Source: Siphonodentalium dalli (lineage: Eukaryota > Mollusca > Scaphopoda > Gadilida > Siphonodentaliidae). Taken from it: a stretch of DNA of 64,000 nucleotides. This document shows, in pieces, positions 48,000 to 59,979 of the stretch. The translations under genes and the position numbers were made by a program. The stretch spans positions 225,684,961-225,748,960 of the forward strand of contig CP136066.1 in the NCBI GenBank assembly GCA_032622095.1, written 5' to 3'. How positions within the stretch are numbered: position 1 is the stretch's first letter; each line of letters starts with the position of its first letter. The notes beneath the pieces were generated by a model. It ran no database searches, was not told the DNA's origin, and saw nothing but the letters and a program-made list of their open reading frames with translations.

Positions 48000-50160
48000 G
48001 TCTCGTCGACTTGCAAGTTACTTTGCGTGGGACTTTTCCCAAATTACGTCACACGGTGTTCTATTATCGGAAGCTGTCATCCTAGCGTGAGTTCTGATTG
48101 GCGCAGATCACGAAGCATCCCACGGTCCGGAAATAGGAGCTCTGTGACCGACAATATGACCCGCTATGATATATACACGTGAGTCTCACGTTTAATATAA
48201 GACTGAGGCAACTTGATCGATCCTGTCACAGTCACAGATAATGTCGCAGGGTTGCTAAACGAACGAGACAGCGACAGAAAAAATAATAACGAAAGAAACA
48301 ACAACAACCACTTCAACGGCTATAGATGGCTGCAACATGTTAGTGATGTATATTATCATATTTCGTAGGGCATAATTATGTGAAATTAAAGTCAGTTACG
48401 ATAGAAATATCATTGTTAGATCATTGTAATGAAATTATACAAAGATGTCGCACAACATGTCGTCAAAACTGTCACCAAATTGAACGACATGTTGTTGCAA
48501 CGACGATACCATTAGAACACAAAGACTCTTGTTCGGCGGATATCCATCGATGTCCGATGACTCACCTTTCATTTGTGAAAAGTATGCCAACTGAAACGTA
48601 TTTCGGCTCAATTTCGTTTGCTTAACAGCGAACTAACGTTTATCAACTCATCCAAATAAATTGTACGTTTTCTGATAACATAGCCGTTTATCCACACCGC
48701 AGTTGATATTGAGTGCATAAATTCATCCACTTCTTGGTATGTTCAAAGACTTTAAATTAGGAAATTAACTTTTATTTTCCAATAAATTGTGCGAAAAAGC
48801 AACAATAACAGCAACAGTCAATGAACAAATGATGATGTTTTACTTTATCTTAAACACTTTATCATAGCTTATATCATAAACACTTCCCCTGTTAGTTTCT
48901 TGCATCTATCGATGTTGTATAAGTACTGTGGAGACATTTAAGAAATAACTTGCAGATCGATTGGGGTTATTGAATGTTGAACGGCAGACTAATTAAACAA
49001 ATTTGTTTAATTACTCTGCCGGTCAAAACATATAACTCACCACTTTAGCTGTTTTAATACGGGACATTCAAAGTTATTCTGAATGAAACAAAATAGTCTA
49101 TTGTTTTTATCACCACTATTTTAGATAAAGAAAGCAAATTTTCGGTCAAGGAAATGACAAGAGGTAGAAACTAATATCACTTCTTCGTCTTGCTGTTAAG
49201 TTGAACGGTGCCTAAAAAAAAAGAAAAAAAAGAAGAAGTTTGTCCCGACACAATATGTGCCTTTAAATATTTCCGAAAGTCATGACACTGGTACGAAAGT
49301 ATGCCAGGTCATGGCAGAGTCCGCTCTTCCATGCCCTGGACCGAGAGCATGAGTAAGTGCGTGTATTATGTCTTTTCTCTTTTGTTATTCTTTGTTCACA
49401 ATACAAAAAAATATATATATATATATATATAACTCCAATCAATCTGCAATTCATTCCTATAATCATACACCAGTATATGTTATGCTTTATAATAATAATG
49501 CTTTATTCTCTGATCCAGGTTACATGATAGGATATTGAGACAGAAGTATATACAAAGAGATGAAGCATATAAACAATATTTACATCCGGTTTTACATGGC
49601 CTCAAAACCTTACATACAATTACATACATGTGCAATTTATATAATAAGTGTGTTGCTGTCGAGATAGCGGGTTATATTACATTTATATGTTGTGTATCAT
49701 GTGTATACGGTAAATTCATTGCTTGTGCCACAACAACAACAACAACAACTTCAACCACGTTATGTGTTGGGAGTCTTTTCTACTTCACTAAATATAAGAG
49801 AACATTAATCACTTGAACAACTTTTTCAAAAACTACCAAAACAATTATTAGTAACATAATTTTCAAATTCCAAAACAGTCTCCAATAACAACACGCAACA
49901 AGTGCATGCACACGATTTACTGTTTGCTCAAAGCGTCGACTTCAATTATTGGCTATGATAAGTTATGAACATCGGAAACGTTTATGTAAATCGAATGGCG
50001 AAATGCACTGATTCATACGGGCGTTAATTGCGTGAATGTAGAGGGGAATGTGATCATTTATCGGTGAAACTAAACATCTATACTTGGTCGTTTATCCATC
50101 AATACAAATTACAACTTCACCGTATGACTGAGAAACCGACACGACGATAAACCCTGTCAA
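48000..50160. other. Largely unassigned spacer
   Basis: Two kilobases without a recognised gene. A small hairpin (48982-49021, GGCAGACTAATTAAACAAAT and its complement), a purine-rich A/G run (49211-49240) and a (TA) run (49410-49432) are visible. A Cys-rich frame at 48380-48625 begins at GTG with no in-frame ATG and is not called a gene. Confidence 0.5.
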
Positions 50161-50166
50161 CCAACA

Positions 50167-51155
50167 AACCAATTTAAACTCACGTCTGGTTGCCGTATTG
50201 GATGGCAAACTGTAGGGTTATCCAAATTAAACACGCGTCTGGTTGCCGTATTTGATGGCAGTATGTAGGGTGATCCAAATTAAGCACGCGTATGGTTGCC
50301 ACAATGGATGCCATCATGTAGGGTTATCCAAATTAAACACGCGTCTGGTTGTCGTATTGGATGCCAACATGTAGGGTGGCCCAAATTAAACACGCGTCTG
50401 GTTGCCACAATGGATGCCATCATGTAGGGTTATCCAAATTAAACACGCGTCTGGTTGTCGTATTGGATGGCAACATGTAGGGTGACCCAAATTAAACACT
50501 CGTCTGGTTGCCGTATTGGATAACACGCGTCTGGTTGCCGTATTGAATGCCACCATGTAGAGTTATCCAAATTAAAAACGCGTCTGGTTGCCGTATTGGA
50601 TGCCATCATGTAGGGTTATCCAAATTAAACACGCGTCTGGTTGTCGTATTGGATGTCAACATGTAGGGTGACCCAAATTAAACACGCGTCTGGTTGTCGT
50701 ATTGGATGCCACCATGTAGGGTTATCCAAATTAAACATGCGTCTGGTTGCCGTATTGGATGCCATCATGTAGGGTTGTCCAAATTAAACACGCGTCTGGT
50801 TGCCGTATTGGATACCATCGTGTAGGGTTGCCCAAATTAAACACGCGTCTGGTTGCCGTATTGGATGCCATCATGTAGGGTGATCCAAATTAAACACGCG
50901 TCTGGTTGTCGTATTGGATGCCATCATGTAGGGTGATCCAAATTAAACACGCGTCTGGTTGCCGTATTGGATGCCATCATGAAGAGTTGTCCAAATTAAG
51001 CACGCGCCTTGTTGCCGTATTGGATTCCATCGTGTAGGGTAATCCAAATTAAACACGCGTCTAGTTGCCGTGTTGGATGCCATCATGTAGGGTTATCCAA
51101 ATTAACCACGCGTTTGGTTGCCGTATTGGATGCCATGATGTAGGGTTATCCAAAA
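50167..51155 (+). repeat. Minisatellite, 53-bp unit, about 18 copies
   Basis: The unit has AAATTAAACACGCGTCTGGT, TGCCGTATTGGATGCCATCA and TGTAGGGTTATCC. Sub-types alternate (TGCCGTATTGG, TGTCGTATTGG, TGCCACAATGG), and a partial unit is missing near 50520. Conservation is moderate. There are no unique spacers, so it is not a CRISPR-type array. Confidence 0.93.
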
Positions 51156-51282
51156 GAAACTGAGATTATCATCGTAGCATAGAACATGTTCATCTATCAG
51201 AGAATCAACATAACATGGACTGCCCTGGTAATCTATAAACAATTAGTTTTATGCGCGTTGCCTTTTATTTCGTCCGATTTTA

Positions 51283-51750
51283 AAGTTGCATAATCCGAAT
51301 TAACGCTCCATTATTGCTATTTCTTTATCCACGGGGTAAATAATATTTGATTCGAGTCGAGGAACCCACCCACCAAAGCTCAGATTGATCAGATATATAT
51401 TTATTTCTCGATATATGTACTTTTTGGTGGCCTGGAAAAAAATCATCAATGCGACGGTCTCGGACAAAATTGCGGATGAAGATGGATGACTCTAAAGTGT
51501 CTTTGAATCCTGCCATATTTCGTTGAACAAACTGATGATAAATAACACGTTTTGGGCAATTTTATACTAAAGTTGACTGTGATTATCATTATTTTTGGGC
51601 AATTAATCGATTCTGATAACTGAAGCGGCATTAAAAAATTATGATAACTGAAGCGGCATTTAAAAAATTCTGATAACTGAAGCGGAATTTCAAAATATAT
51701 TGTTGTGAATCTGATTGTATGGGGACCATCGAATCGGATTGATTAAGCCA
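51283..51750 (-). mobile_element. Family C element, copy 4 (single arm)
   Basis: It matches the right half of copy 1 (3690-4083). It begins GCATAATCCGAATTAACGCT (the ancestral form of the 32-bp satellite unit) and contains ATTTGATTCGAGTCGAGGAA, AATAACACGTTTTGGGCAA and CTGATTGTATGGGGACCAT. A segment CTGATAACTGAAGCGGCATT is present three times (about 51614-51685) but only once in copy 1. The left arm is missing and the terminal TTAA is not intact. Confidence 0.75.
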
Positions 51751-51837
51751 TATATACTGGGCCAAAATATACTGTGAGACAGTGATTTCCGCACTTGGAC
51801 ACACACTATAACCGATTATAGTGGGCCCAACCCAATA

Positions 51838-52230
51838 ATCGGGACTCTATCGTGAATTAAGGATGGTATCATTATATAGACGATTTATTCAGAGTGAGTG
51901 CAATCAGGACTCTATCGTGAATTAAGGATGGTATCATTATATAGACGATTTATTCAGAGTGAGTGCAATCAGGACTCTATCGTGAATTAAGTGTGGTATC
52001 ATTATATAGACGATTTATTCAGAGTGAGTGCAATCAGCACTCTATCGTAAATTAAGGGTGGTATCATTATATAGACGATTTATTCAGAGTGAGTGCAATC
52101 AGGACTCTATCGTGAATTAAGGATGGTATCATTATATAGACGATTTATTCAAAGTGAGTGCAATCAGGACTCTATCGTGAATTAAGGATGGTATCATTAT
52201 ATAGACGATTTATTCAGAGTGAGTGCAATT
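51838..52230 (+). repeat. Tandem array, 65-bp unit, 6 copies
   Basis: The unit runs AATCAGGACTCTATCGTGAA, TTAAGGATGGTATCATTATA, TAGACGATTTATTCAGAG and TGAGTGC. Copies differ at only a few positions, so the expansion is fairly recent. It lies ~90 bp after family C copy 4. Confidence 0.93.
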
Positions 52231-52234
52231 AGTC

Positions 52235-53755
52235 ATTCGTGTTGAATTATGATCGGAGAATCTCGCCATTTACAATATAATTAATGTACGATATATTAAA
52301 TTAATGACGCTCTCGCACGGAAATCCCACTATAGTAAGTCTTTATTCATTCACCATTGTACATACATAAGTGATATATACATGTAATGGTATTAGAATAT
52401 ATATGAGTCAATATCAATTTTGGTCAAAATTTATGTCCTCTGTGGATGATGAGTGCATAATGCAACGTGCGGATCCCAACTATTGTTCCCAGTGTGCATC
52501 TCTATCGCTGTCATAACATACACACACAAATAAGCGTGATTTCCGGGTATATATGTATGTAATGGGCTCATTCATGGCCAGATTTGACCAAAATGGCCTT
52601 TCCCCAGGAAATGTTTACAGGCTAAAATCGAAATTTCGATATATTAACTACATGCCACCGAGAAAATCCTCTGCATATCATTATATATCATTATAATAAC
52701 TAACATTTTAAGCTGCTAATAGATAATGCTAATTCGGTCGACTTACAATATCTAGTTAGACATGAATTGAACAAACTGCATTTAATTTGTTGTTGTTATA
52801 TGCATGGAGTTGGGTGTTTTTCGATTCAATATCCGTTTTCAATGTATCCATGCTAAATTTATTTAAGAAAATTATTGACGTATATATAACAAGTATCGTA
52901 GGAAATATCTGTTTTCAGTTTCAGCAAGTATTATATATGTGTATTTCCTATTTATATGTTTATATGTTTAATTGACATATCATGTTTATGTAATGTACTA
53001 TATATCTGCTATATGTGTTATGTGACAATGTGGTCACGAATGACATATTATCATTAAAGTATTCACGCTATACATGTAGGCGATATATCAAACATGCCCA
53101 ACAACGAGCGTTCTCAACTTATGAAAAGAGTCGGTGTTGGGGGTAGAGTAAGCTTAAGTCTCATTGCCAGGATAATCGAGAAAAAAATCACAGTAGTTCG
53201 GTACCTCATGCTAACGGATGCAGTTCTTGGGGAAATATTTGATGTAACAGAGTAGAGTGGTGGCCCTGGTCAACGTATGTCCGATAAACTGCAATTGAAT
53301 GGAAAACAGCGCGTGAATTATTCACAAAATTAACGACATTTCAACAGAACATGCTTGGCTGGTTTTCAATGCAGCATCTAATATAATGTATTTCATCATA
53401 TATTTTGGGACAATATGTAATTGATAAATTAAGCTCAAAAGGGGAAAGGTCAGACAAGTTTAGATTATGATTATTTAAAATGTAAAAAATTCATGATAAC
53501 GGTATTTTCAACCTGTTTTTCAGCGAACACTGTTCCTTAAAATGTTTCCACGTAGAACATTTGTTGTATAATGCCATTTCAGGTGTCTAATGTGATGCTG
53601 ATAATAAATAAATTGGTCCAAACTTGTTCTGCACCAGCGTGGGGTCAAGACACAATTATCGATCCAAGCCGCTCTATATACTAAATCTGAAACTATTTAT
53701 GAATTTGGTCACATTCACTTCCTTTCAAACTGCACCAGAATAAATAATTATAAAA
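52235..53755. other. No recognised feature
   Basis: AT-rich spacer. A hydrophobic frame at 52787-52975 is short and has no support. No shared repeat was recognised. Confidence 0.45.
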
Positions 53756-53759
53756 TAAA

Positions 53760-53960
53760 AATGATATGCCATATCATATACCATTTGAAAGAGGAAGCTC
53801 CAAAACGTCTTAAGATGTCTTATCTCTATGATTTCAGCTGTTTCTATTTATCTATGGGCATCATCTGAGACACAGACGTTTCAGATGGTGATGAATTATA
53901 CTATTTTAATCATATCATATTTATTTTGTTATTAAAATCGTATATAAAAAATAGTTTCGT
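53760..53960 (+). mobile_element. Family B fragment
   Basis: It matches internal parts of family B copies 2 and 6: ATACCATTTGAAAGAGGAAG, GATTTCAGCTGTTTCTATTT and GAGACACAGACGTTTCAGAT. Termini are absent. Confidence 0.65.
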
Positions 53961-54149
53961 GCCCATAGTCTAAATCTATGAGACTGCAGTGGGAAGAAGT
54001 GTGGTTACCATCACTTAAAACCACGACTCCTCAATGAATGAATGTATATCAACAAGCTCCACCAACAAGAAGGCCATCAAGTTGGAAGGAGAACTGGCTG
54101 AACCACTCAACAAACAAAAATATCATCGGATATAAGAAGATTCAGAATA

Positions 54150-54619
54150 TTAAAGGCCCTGCACTTAATTTTCGAACCCCCAAATATTGTATATACAATA
54201 TATGCCATACTATATACCATTTGAAAGAGGAAGTTCCAAAACATTGTAATATCAACGTATTCGGTGTAGTAAACTTTGAACATGTTGTTTTTGTTGAGAT
54301 ACCGACTTGGTGTTCTGTGCTCAAGTTTCATTCGTTTCAATGGAACTCTATATTTTAAAATATAGAGTTATTCCAGCTCTATTCAAAATACATTTTTAGA
54401 TTGAATTTTTGCATTCATGGAGCCATAATGGGGGAAATCTTTATATTAGTACAGCTGTTTTTTTATTTCTATATCGGCATCTTCTGAGACACAGACGTTT
54501 CAAATGGTGATGAGTTATAGTATTTTAATCTTATTTTATGGCATAAGGTGTTATTAAAACGTATATCAAGGCACTATAAAAATATTAATCAGTGACTCGA
54601 CAATTAAATGGGCCTTTAA
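54150..54619 (+). mobile_element. Family B element, copy 6
   Basis: TTAA lies at 54150-54153 and 54616-54619. The termini are AGGCCCTGCACTTAATTTTC and GACAATTAAATGGGCCT. The right TTAA is also the left TTAA of the family A element that follows. The internal body resembles copy 2 (GGAGCCATAATGGGG, CATCTTCTGAGACACAGACG) more than copies 3 and 5, so family B has at least two subtypes. It includes a short self-complementary TATATTTTAAAATATA. Confidence 0.78.
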
Positions 54620-55044
54620 CCATTTCAGTGCCAAGTCCGATTTTTGTATCAACCCATATACCCTGTGCCAATGCATTCTCTTATATATGCGAGTCGACCA
54701 TAGGTCGCCGCGCATATATAAGAGAATGCATTGGCCTAACAATTTGTCATCATTTGTTATTATTTTTTACAATTTTAATAATGTTTTCTTATATTCTTTA
54801 ACCTACTTATTTTGTAGGTTTAGTGCCAGGGAAAATTACGTTTTTCATGGGCATCAAAATTATTAATATGAATACTTGGTGATAGTTTTGAGTTATAACA
54901 TGGCCCTAAGGTTTTATCCAGTTTGTTTTTAAATTTGCTATAGCATGCTTAAGCATACCCACAAAATTTTTTTTTTATTTAGGGCCGATATTACAGACCG
55001 TAAATTAGGGCCGATGAGATCGGCCACTGGCACTGAAGGGTTAA
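54616..55044. mobile_element. Family A piggyBac-like MITE, copy 1
   Basis: TTAA lies at 54616-54619 and 55041-55044. The inverted termini are CCATTTCAGTGCCA and TGGCACTGAAGGG. TTAA plus a CC start is typical of piggyBac. One copy of the shared 67-bp hairpin lies near the left end (54668-54734), preceded by CCCTGTG and followed by CCTAACA. It has no ORF. Confidence 0.82.
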
Positions 55045-55377
55045 AGATGAGTTAGTCAGGGCTGAACTTGGTTAATACACAATCTAATTTGCATCTGCTT
55101 TTTTCTATTTTTCCGACATTTCCCACGATGGTTTATACGTCGTCGTGTTGAAATCTCGGTTTTCAGTGTGAATGTCACATTAATTACTCTTTGAGCGCAC
55201 AAACCAGTTTCTCTTTAAAGCAGTTAACTTTTAATTATTCGGATGCCACATCTGTTAAAGAGAGATGTCTCATACCTAATTAGCCGCATTTAGTCATTGA
55301 CAATTGTTTATACCCTGACAAATCTATACAGCGATTATTTCTGTCGTTATCGTTGAAGGTTGCGTGCATGGTTTACT

Positions 55378-55756
55378 TAAATCATGGCATGAATCTCTAC
55401 TCTGGCTAACGCCCGTATAGATCATATTCCACCAGATCAAAACCTGGGTATTAAGTTACTTTGTGAGCGACTTAACTTCGCGTCGCTTACAATTATTGAA
55501 TTTCTCCTGGGTAATTAATTCAATTTTACTGCGATATCGGCTCACAAATGTCACAGAAAACATGCAATTTTGAGTTGGGACATTCACCTGCAGTGAAGTA
55601 CACTATTAAGGAACAGATAATAACTATGAAATATATTCCCCGCGTTATGTTTTCGTCTTTATAAGGTTCCCCAACTTCCCTGTCAAAAAGGTTTTGTACT
55701 GGTGGAATATGATCTGTACGGGCTTTAACCAGAGTAGAGATTCATGGCATAATCTA
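55378..55756. mobile_element. Family G hAT-like MITE, small copy
   Basis: Termini TAAATCATGGCATGAATCTC and GAGATTCATGGCATAATCTA. GGTTTACT precedes and GGTTTACA follows, an 8-bp target duplication with one mismatch. The arms share ATCATATTCCACC and its complement with the larger copy at 35634. It is 379 bp long and has no ORF. Confidence 0.78.
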
Positions 55757-55939
55757 GGTTTACAGGTTCTACGAACTATCGCAAGAGAAGCTTTGTCTAC
55801 CTATAGTTGGGTAAGTCTCTATACCATGACAGTACATATATTATGTTTATCATTTTAGCTCAACTTTACTTGTGAAGTTTGAGCTATTGTCATGGGTTGG
55901 AGTCCGTCGTCTGTGCATCGGTGATTGCGTGCTTGTGTC

Positions 55940-56760
55940 AACAATTTTGTTTGGTTCACCTTACAGACCGCATCCCTCATCCGACCATCAGCAAACTTCG
56001 TATAGTTCTTCGGGGTGAACTCCAGATGGGAACCATTGATTTTTTCTCTCTCAGAAATTCGTTTAAAAATATGGCCACCAGCAGCCATTTTGGAAATTAA
56101 TTTGAATCCATCGGCACAACCTGCAGCCCGCATTTATTGGAGAAATGTTTCGAAAATTTACAGCCATGTTTAGGATCACCTCTAGATGGGAGCTATATAC
56201 ATTTAGCGATTTTCGATGAAAAACATGGCCGTCGCCATCTTGAATTTTACTCTTTGCCTAACTAAATCCTTTGGCATACCCTACAGACGATATCCCTCAA
56301 CTAATCGCCACAAAAAATCATTGTAATCTTTGGAGTGACTTCTAGATGGGAGCCATCGATTATTTCCGAAATTCGTTAAAAAACATGGCCGCCAGCAGCC
56401 ATCTTGGATTTTACTCTTTGCATGACTAATTCGTTTGGCACACCCTGCAGGCCACACCCCTCATCCGATCGTCATCGAACTTCATACGGATATTCAATGT
56501 GACTAGATGGGAACAATCGATTATTTCTGTTTGGTTAACAAATATGGCCACCAGCAGCCATCTTTGATTTCAAATTTGAATCCATCGCCACACCCTGCAG
56601 ACCGCATATATCTAATAAATGTGTTGTACATTTAGAGGCATGATTAAGATCAGCTCTAGATGAGAGCTATCGAATTTGAACGCTGGCATCCGTCTTTTAT
56701 TTTACGCATTTCGTTAAAAACATGGTCGCCAACGGCCATCTGGAGAAATATTTTAAATGA
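55940..56760 (+). repeat. Degenerate tandem repeat, ~150-170-bp unit, about 5 copies
   Basis: Units share AACATGGCCGCCAGCAGCCA and TCTTGGATTTTACTCTTTGC. They also share a CACACCCTGCAGACCGCAT block and a CTAGATGGGAGC block. Spacing varies. Frames on both strands are incidental. Confidence 0.78.
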
Positions 56761-56764
56761 AATT

Positions 56765-57815
56765 AATATCAATTACACAATACAATTAATTTACTGAAAC
56801 TTTTTTACTTTCCTTCTTTATAATGTTATTGACTGCTCAATATAACATTATTAATGCCGCCACAAGTTCAGCAACAGTATAATTGACACTTTCGTTATAA
56901 TAATGCACTATAATACAGTATATTTCGTCATCTTGTGAATATTCGTGTAGTTGGCCTCCTTGCATCGTGCGCTGCTCGACTCTTGTCCAACATTCCACCT
57001 AAGACGAGGATTTTTTGCTCTATGTCGAGCAGGTCCTAGTGTCCTGGATTAGAACATTACTCAAATGTATGTGCATGGTTCGCGCTGCCACTTGCCAAAT
57101 TTGCCAAAGGCAAAATAATTCACTTTTGGCAAAAATTATTTTAATTTGGCAAAAGTTTTTGCAAGTCACTTTTTAATTCCTCAAGACAGTTGACAAATAC
57201 TGGTCAATCAATACCATTCATTTCAGGCAACTCTTTACAATATAATTATATCAGTGGTGTTTTATATCGTCTAGGAAATGTTAACTGCTCTATTACGATA
57301 CAGTTAATCTGATAGCTATTAGTATGGATGGGTGGGGGGATTATCCGTATATAGTGTGGTGGTGTTTACATAACTCATCCTCCTGTAGTGTGCCCTTCTG
57401 GTGAAGCAACCCTTCAACCATTTTATTGTTCGGTGGTTGTATTATTGTTGTATGATAAACCACAATAGAGATGCGAGTATGATTATTAACTAACTGCTTT
57501 CCTATCGATGTCAAAAGTCGCTCAAACCGCGATTGTCGAAACATAAGAATTAAGAACGTAGAAAATACTATCAGGTATTAGCATTTGGCCATTTCTAAAA
57601 TAATTTGGCAAAACATATTTTCATTTGGCAAATTATTTGGCAAAAGTAGATTTCGGTCCACCGGGGACCCTGTGTATGTGTAACTGTTGTGTATTTATGT
57701 AATGGTCATTCATTTTATTTATTTAATGGTCATACAAAATATATATTTATTTTTATACCATAATTGCCTGTTCCATTGTGTGTATAACACCTATTTTGTA
57801 AATTTCATCTTTACA
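56765..57815. other. No recognised feature
   Basis: AT-rich spacer with several irregular ATTTGGCAAA-type motifs at 57085-57165 and 57583-57650. No gene was recognised. Confidence 0.45.
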
Positions 57816-57817
57816 CC

Positions 57818-57918
57818 CTACTGTGGGTATACAGCTTCCTACTGTGGGTATAAATTTCTACTGTGGGTGTAAATTTTCAAACGTAATTTCATGTGTTAAA
57901 CGTGTATACCCATAGTAG
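57818..57918. repeat. Small inverted-repeat element
   Basis: CTACTGTGGGTATA occurs twice in direct orientation, followed by a CTACTGTGGGTGTAAA variant and an inverted arm ending TATACCCATAGTAG. It is related to 31116-31174. It may be a minimal MITE with internal duplication. Confidence 0.6.
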
Positions 57919-58267
57919 AACTACATCGTAGTTAGCAAAATAGTTCCTATGTCACATTCATTTGAAATTGGAAGTTGTCATGATATCAATTAGATATGAG
58001 AAAAATTGCACGAATTTCAATCAAATGTAGCTTGCTAGTGGTAGTAGTGCTATATTAACTAGGAAACATATGAATAATAATTCAAAATGACTGATCGCTC
58101 AGAAATAGGATGAGGTCATGGCGTTAATGTAAGCACCACTACGCGTGACGCACATTCCTTATATCGTCGTGTTTGTGTCTCTGGGTGAGGATACACATTC
58201 AAAGTAAACAGCGGGGTAGTTGAATTCGCGAACAAAATTACAAAAATAATAATTATGGCATAAATAA

Positions 58268-58409
58268 AATACACGCATAGTACCCGAGAGTACAAATTTT
58301 TCACCACTCGTGGTATTGTGGTTTTAACCACTCGCTAAAAGGCTCGTGGTTAAAACCACAATTCCACTCGTGGTGAAAATTTTGTATTCTCGGCTACTAT
58401 GTGTGTATT
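58268..58409. repeat. Hairpin, ~65-bp arms
   Basis: AATACACGCATAGTACCCGA pairs with its complement ending CTACTATGTGTGTATT. The inner stem CACCACTCGTGGTATTGTGG pairs with CCACAATTCCACTCGTGGTG. The loop is CTAAAAG. CACCACTCGTGG elements recur within each arm, so substructures can form too. Confidence 0.8.
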
Positions 58410-58439
58410 CTATATATAATCATCAGTATGCTAAAAAAA

Positions 58440-59590
58440 AGATTCCTCATCGTTGCCTTCCAATGAGTCCTCAAGGCAAGCACGCTATATGACGACTCAC
58501 ATTTAATGTTCACCAACTTGAAGGACATACCTCAAAATAAAGAAGTGATGCATTCCACTGAGCCCGTGCCACGTACCTTTAAATATATATTTACAACATT
58601 ACATCCTAACTATGTGCAACATTGACACATATAAGAGATGAATTATGTCGTTTTAATATTGTCGCTATGATATCAAGCTTATTTTCTATAGTAAATGATG
58701 TTTAATATCCATTAATGGACGAATTCAATCTGTTTCATCCTATAAGAGCAGATTGGATTAAAATGAACCATGATATTGAATGCCACATGACGGTTTGCGC
58801 TCCAAAAATACACCTGAGAAAATTCGCTTTTCAATTGTTCCGGCTTCGATAAAAGTCGATTAATACCCTTCTACGAGTATTGTGTGCAAGTAACAGGCAT
58901 GGAAGTTATAAACAATACCACTTTGAAAGGAAAGTAAGTAATGCCTTATTTTTCTCATGTACACGGAACATGAGAAAACGTATGTACACTATATACAAAT
59001 TAGAACTTTCCAGGATTTGTTCCGAATATTTGAACTTACTGTAATTACAAGTGTACATAAATAAAATACAATGAGACAATAATGTGATTTGTCGCCCGGC
59101 ACGTGGCAGGAAATGGGCCAATCAGAAGGGTGGAAAATAGGGAGGAGGGTAACAATCCTAATTTGTGAATGCCAGTGAACGGTAATTGTAACTTCATTTT
59201 TTGTTTTCATCGAATATGTCAAATTTTACTTTTTAAATTTCGCCAAAATGAATTTTCTAACAAAACGATGAATTTATTGAAATAAATACACAAACACGAA
59301 GATCAGTTGTTAGTTGTAACTATTAACAGTGTGTTCGCTCCCCTGCCATTTACAAAAAGATTGTTGTAAGTTTTGAAATCTGACATAATTTGTTTGAGAA
59401 TTCATACCAGTTTTCGATACAATATAGTAAATAATCCACGTCTTATCGTTGATTATGCCAAAACTAGTGGTCGCCTGCAACTCGTGGATTATTCCTCGTC
59501 TCGGACCAGTATTTTGGCATAGTCAACTCCCAAGCCAAGCATTATCTTTCTAATATTCCACAGCTAGCTACTTCATATCCCTTTGATACA
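58440..59590. other. Largely unassigned spacer
   Basis: No gene was recognised. A stretch at about 59080-59160 resembles, inverted, the left end of the 11.9-14.5 kb duplication (CTTCTGATTGG, then GGGCGACAAATCAC). An imperfect inverted repeat with TTATGCCAAAACTAGT and ACCAGTATTTTGGCATA occurs at 59453-59522. Confidence 0.5.
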
Positions 59591-59596
59591 TGTGGT

Positions 59597-59975
59597 GGCC
59601 GTGTGGATGTGGGGTGGAGGTAGGTGGCGACTGGGTGGATGTGTGGTGGCGACATGGTGTAGGTGTAGTGTCGACAGGGTGGATGTGTAGTGTCGACAGG
59701 GTGTAGGTGTAGTGTCGACAGGGTGTAGATGTAGTGTCGACAGGGTGGAGATGTGGTGGCGACATGGTGAAGGTGTGGTGGATGCGTGGTGGCGACAGGG
59801 TGTAGGTGTAGTGTCGACAGGGTGGAGATGTGGTGGCGACAGGGTGAAGGTGGGGTGGCGACAGGGTGAAGGTGGGGTGGCGACTGGGTGAAGGTGGGGT
59901 GGCGACAGGGTGAATGTGGGGTGGCGACAGGGTGAAGGTGGGGTGGCAACAGGGTGAGGGTGGGGTGGGCATTGA
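59597..59975 (+). repeat. G-rich minisatellite, 22-bp unit, about 17 copies
   Basis: Units alternate between GACAGGGTGTAGGTGTAGTG plus TC and GACAGGGTGAAGGTGGGGTG plus GC. The plus strand has almost no C outside the GAC. Since 22 is not a multiple of three and the minus strand lacks stops, all three minus frames stay open and give Pro/His/Thr-rich artefacts. Confidence 0.93.
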
Positions 59976-59979
59976 TTTC

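Noticed and set aside
48380-48625. Cys-rich small frame that might be a secreted peptide
   Set aside because: It starts at GTG with no in-frame ATG, has no signal peptide, and the Cys spacing matches no family I can name.
50167-51155. Resemblance to a CRISPR array
   Set aside because: The whole 53-bp unit repeats without unique spacers, no cas genes exist, and the context is a eukaryotic repeat-rich region.
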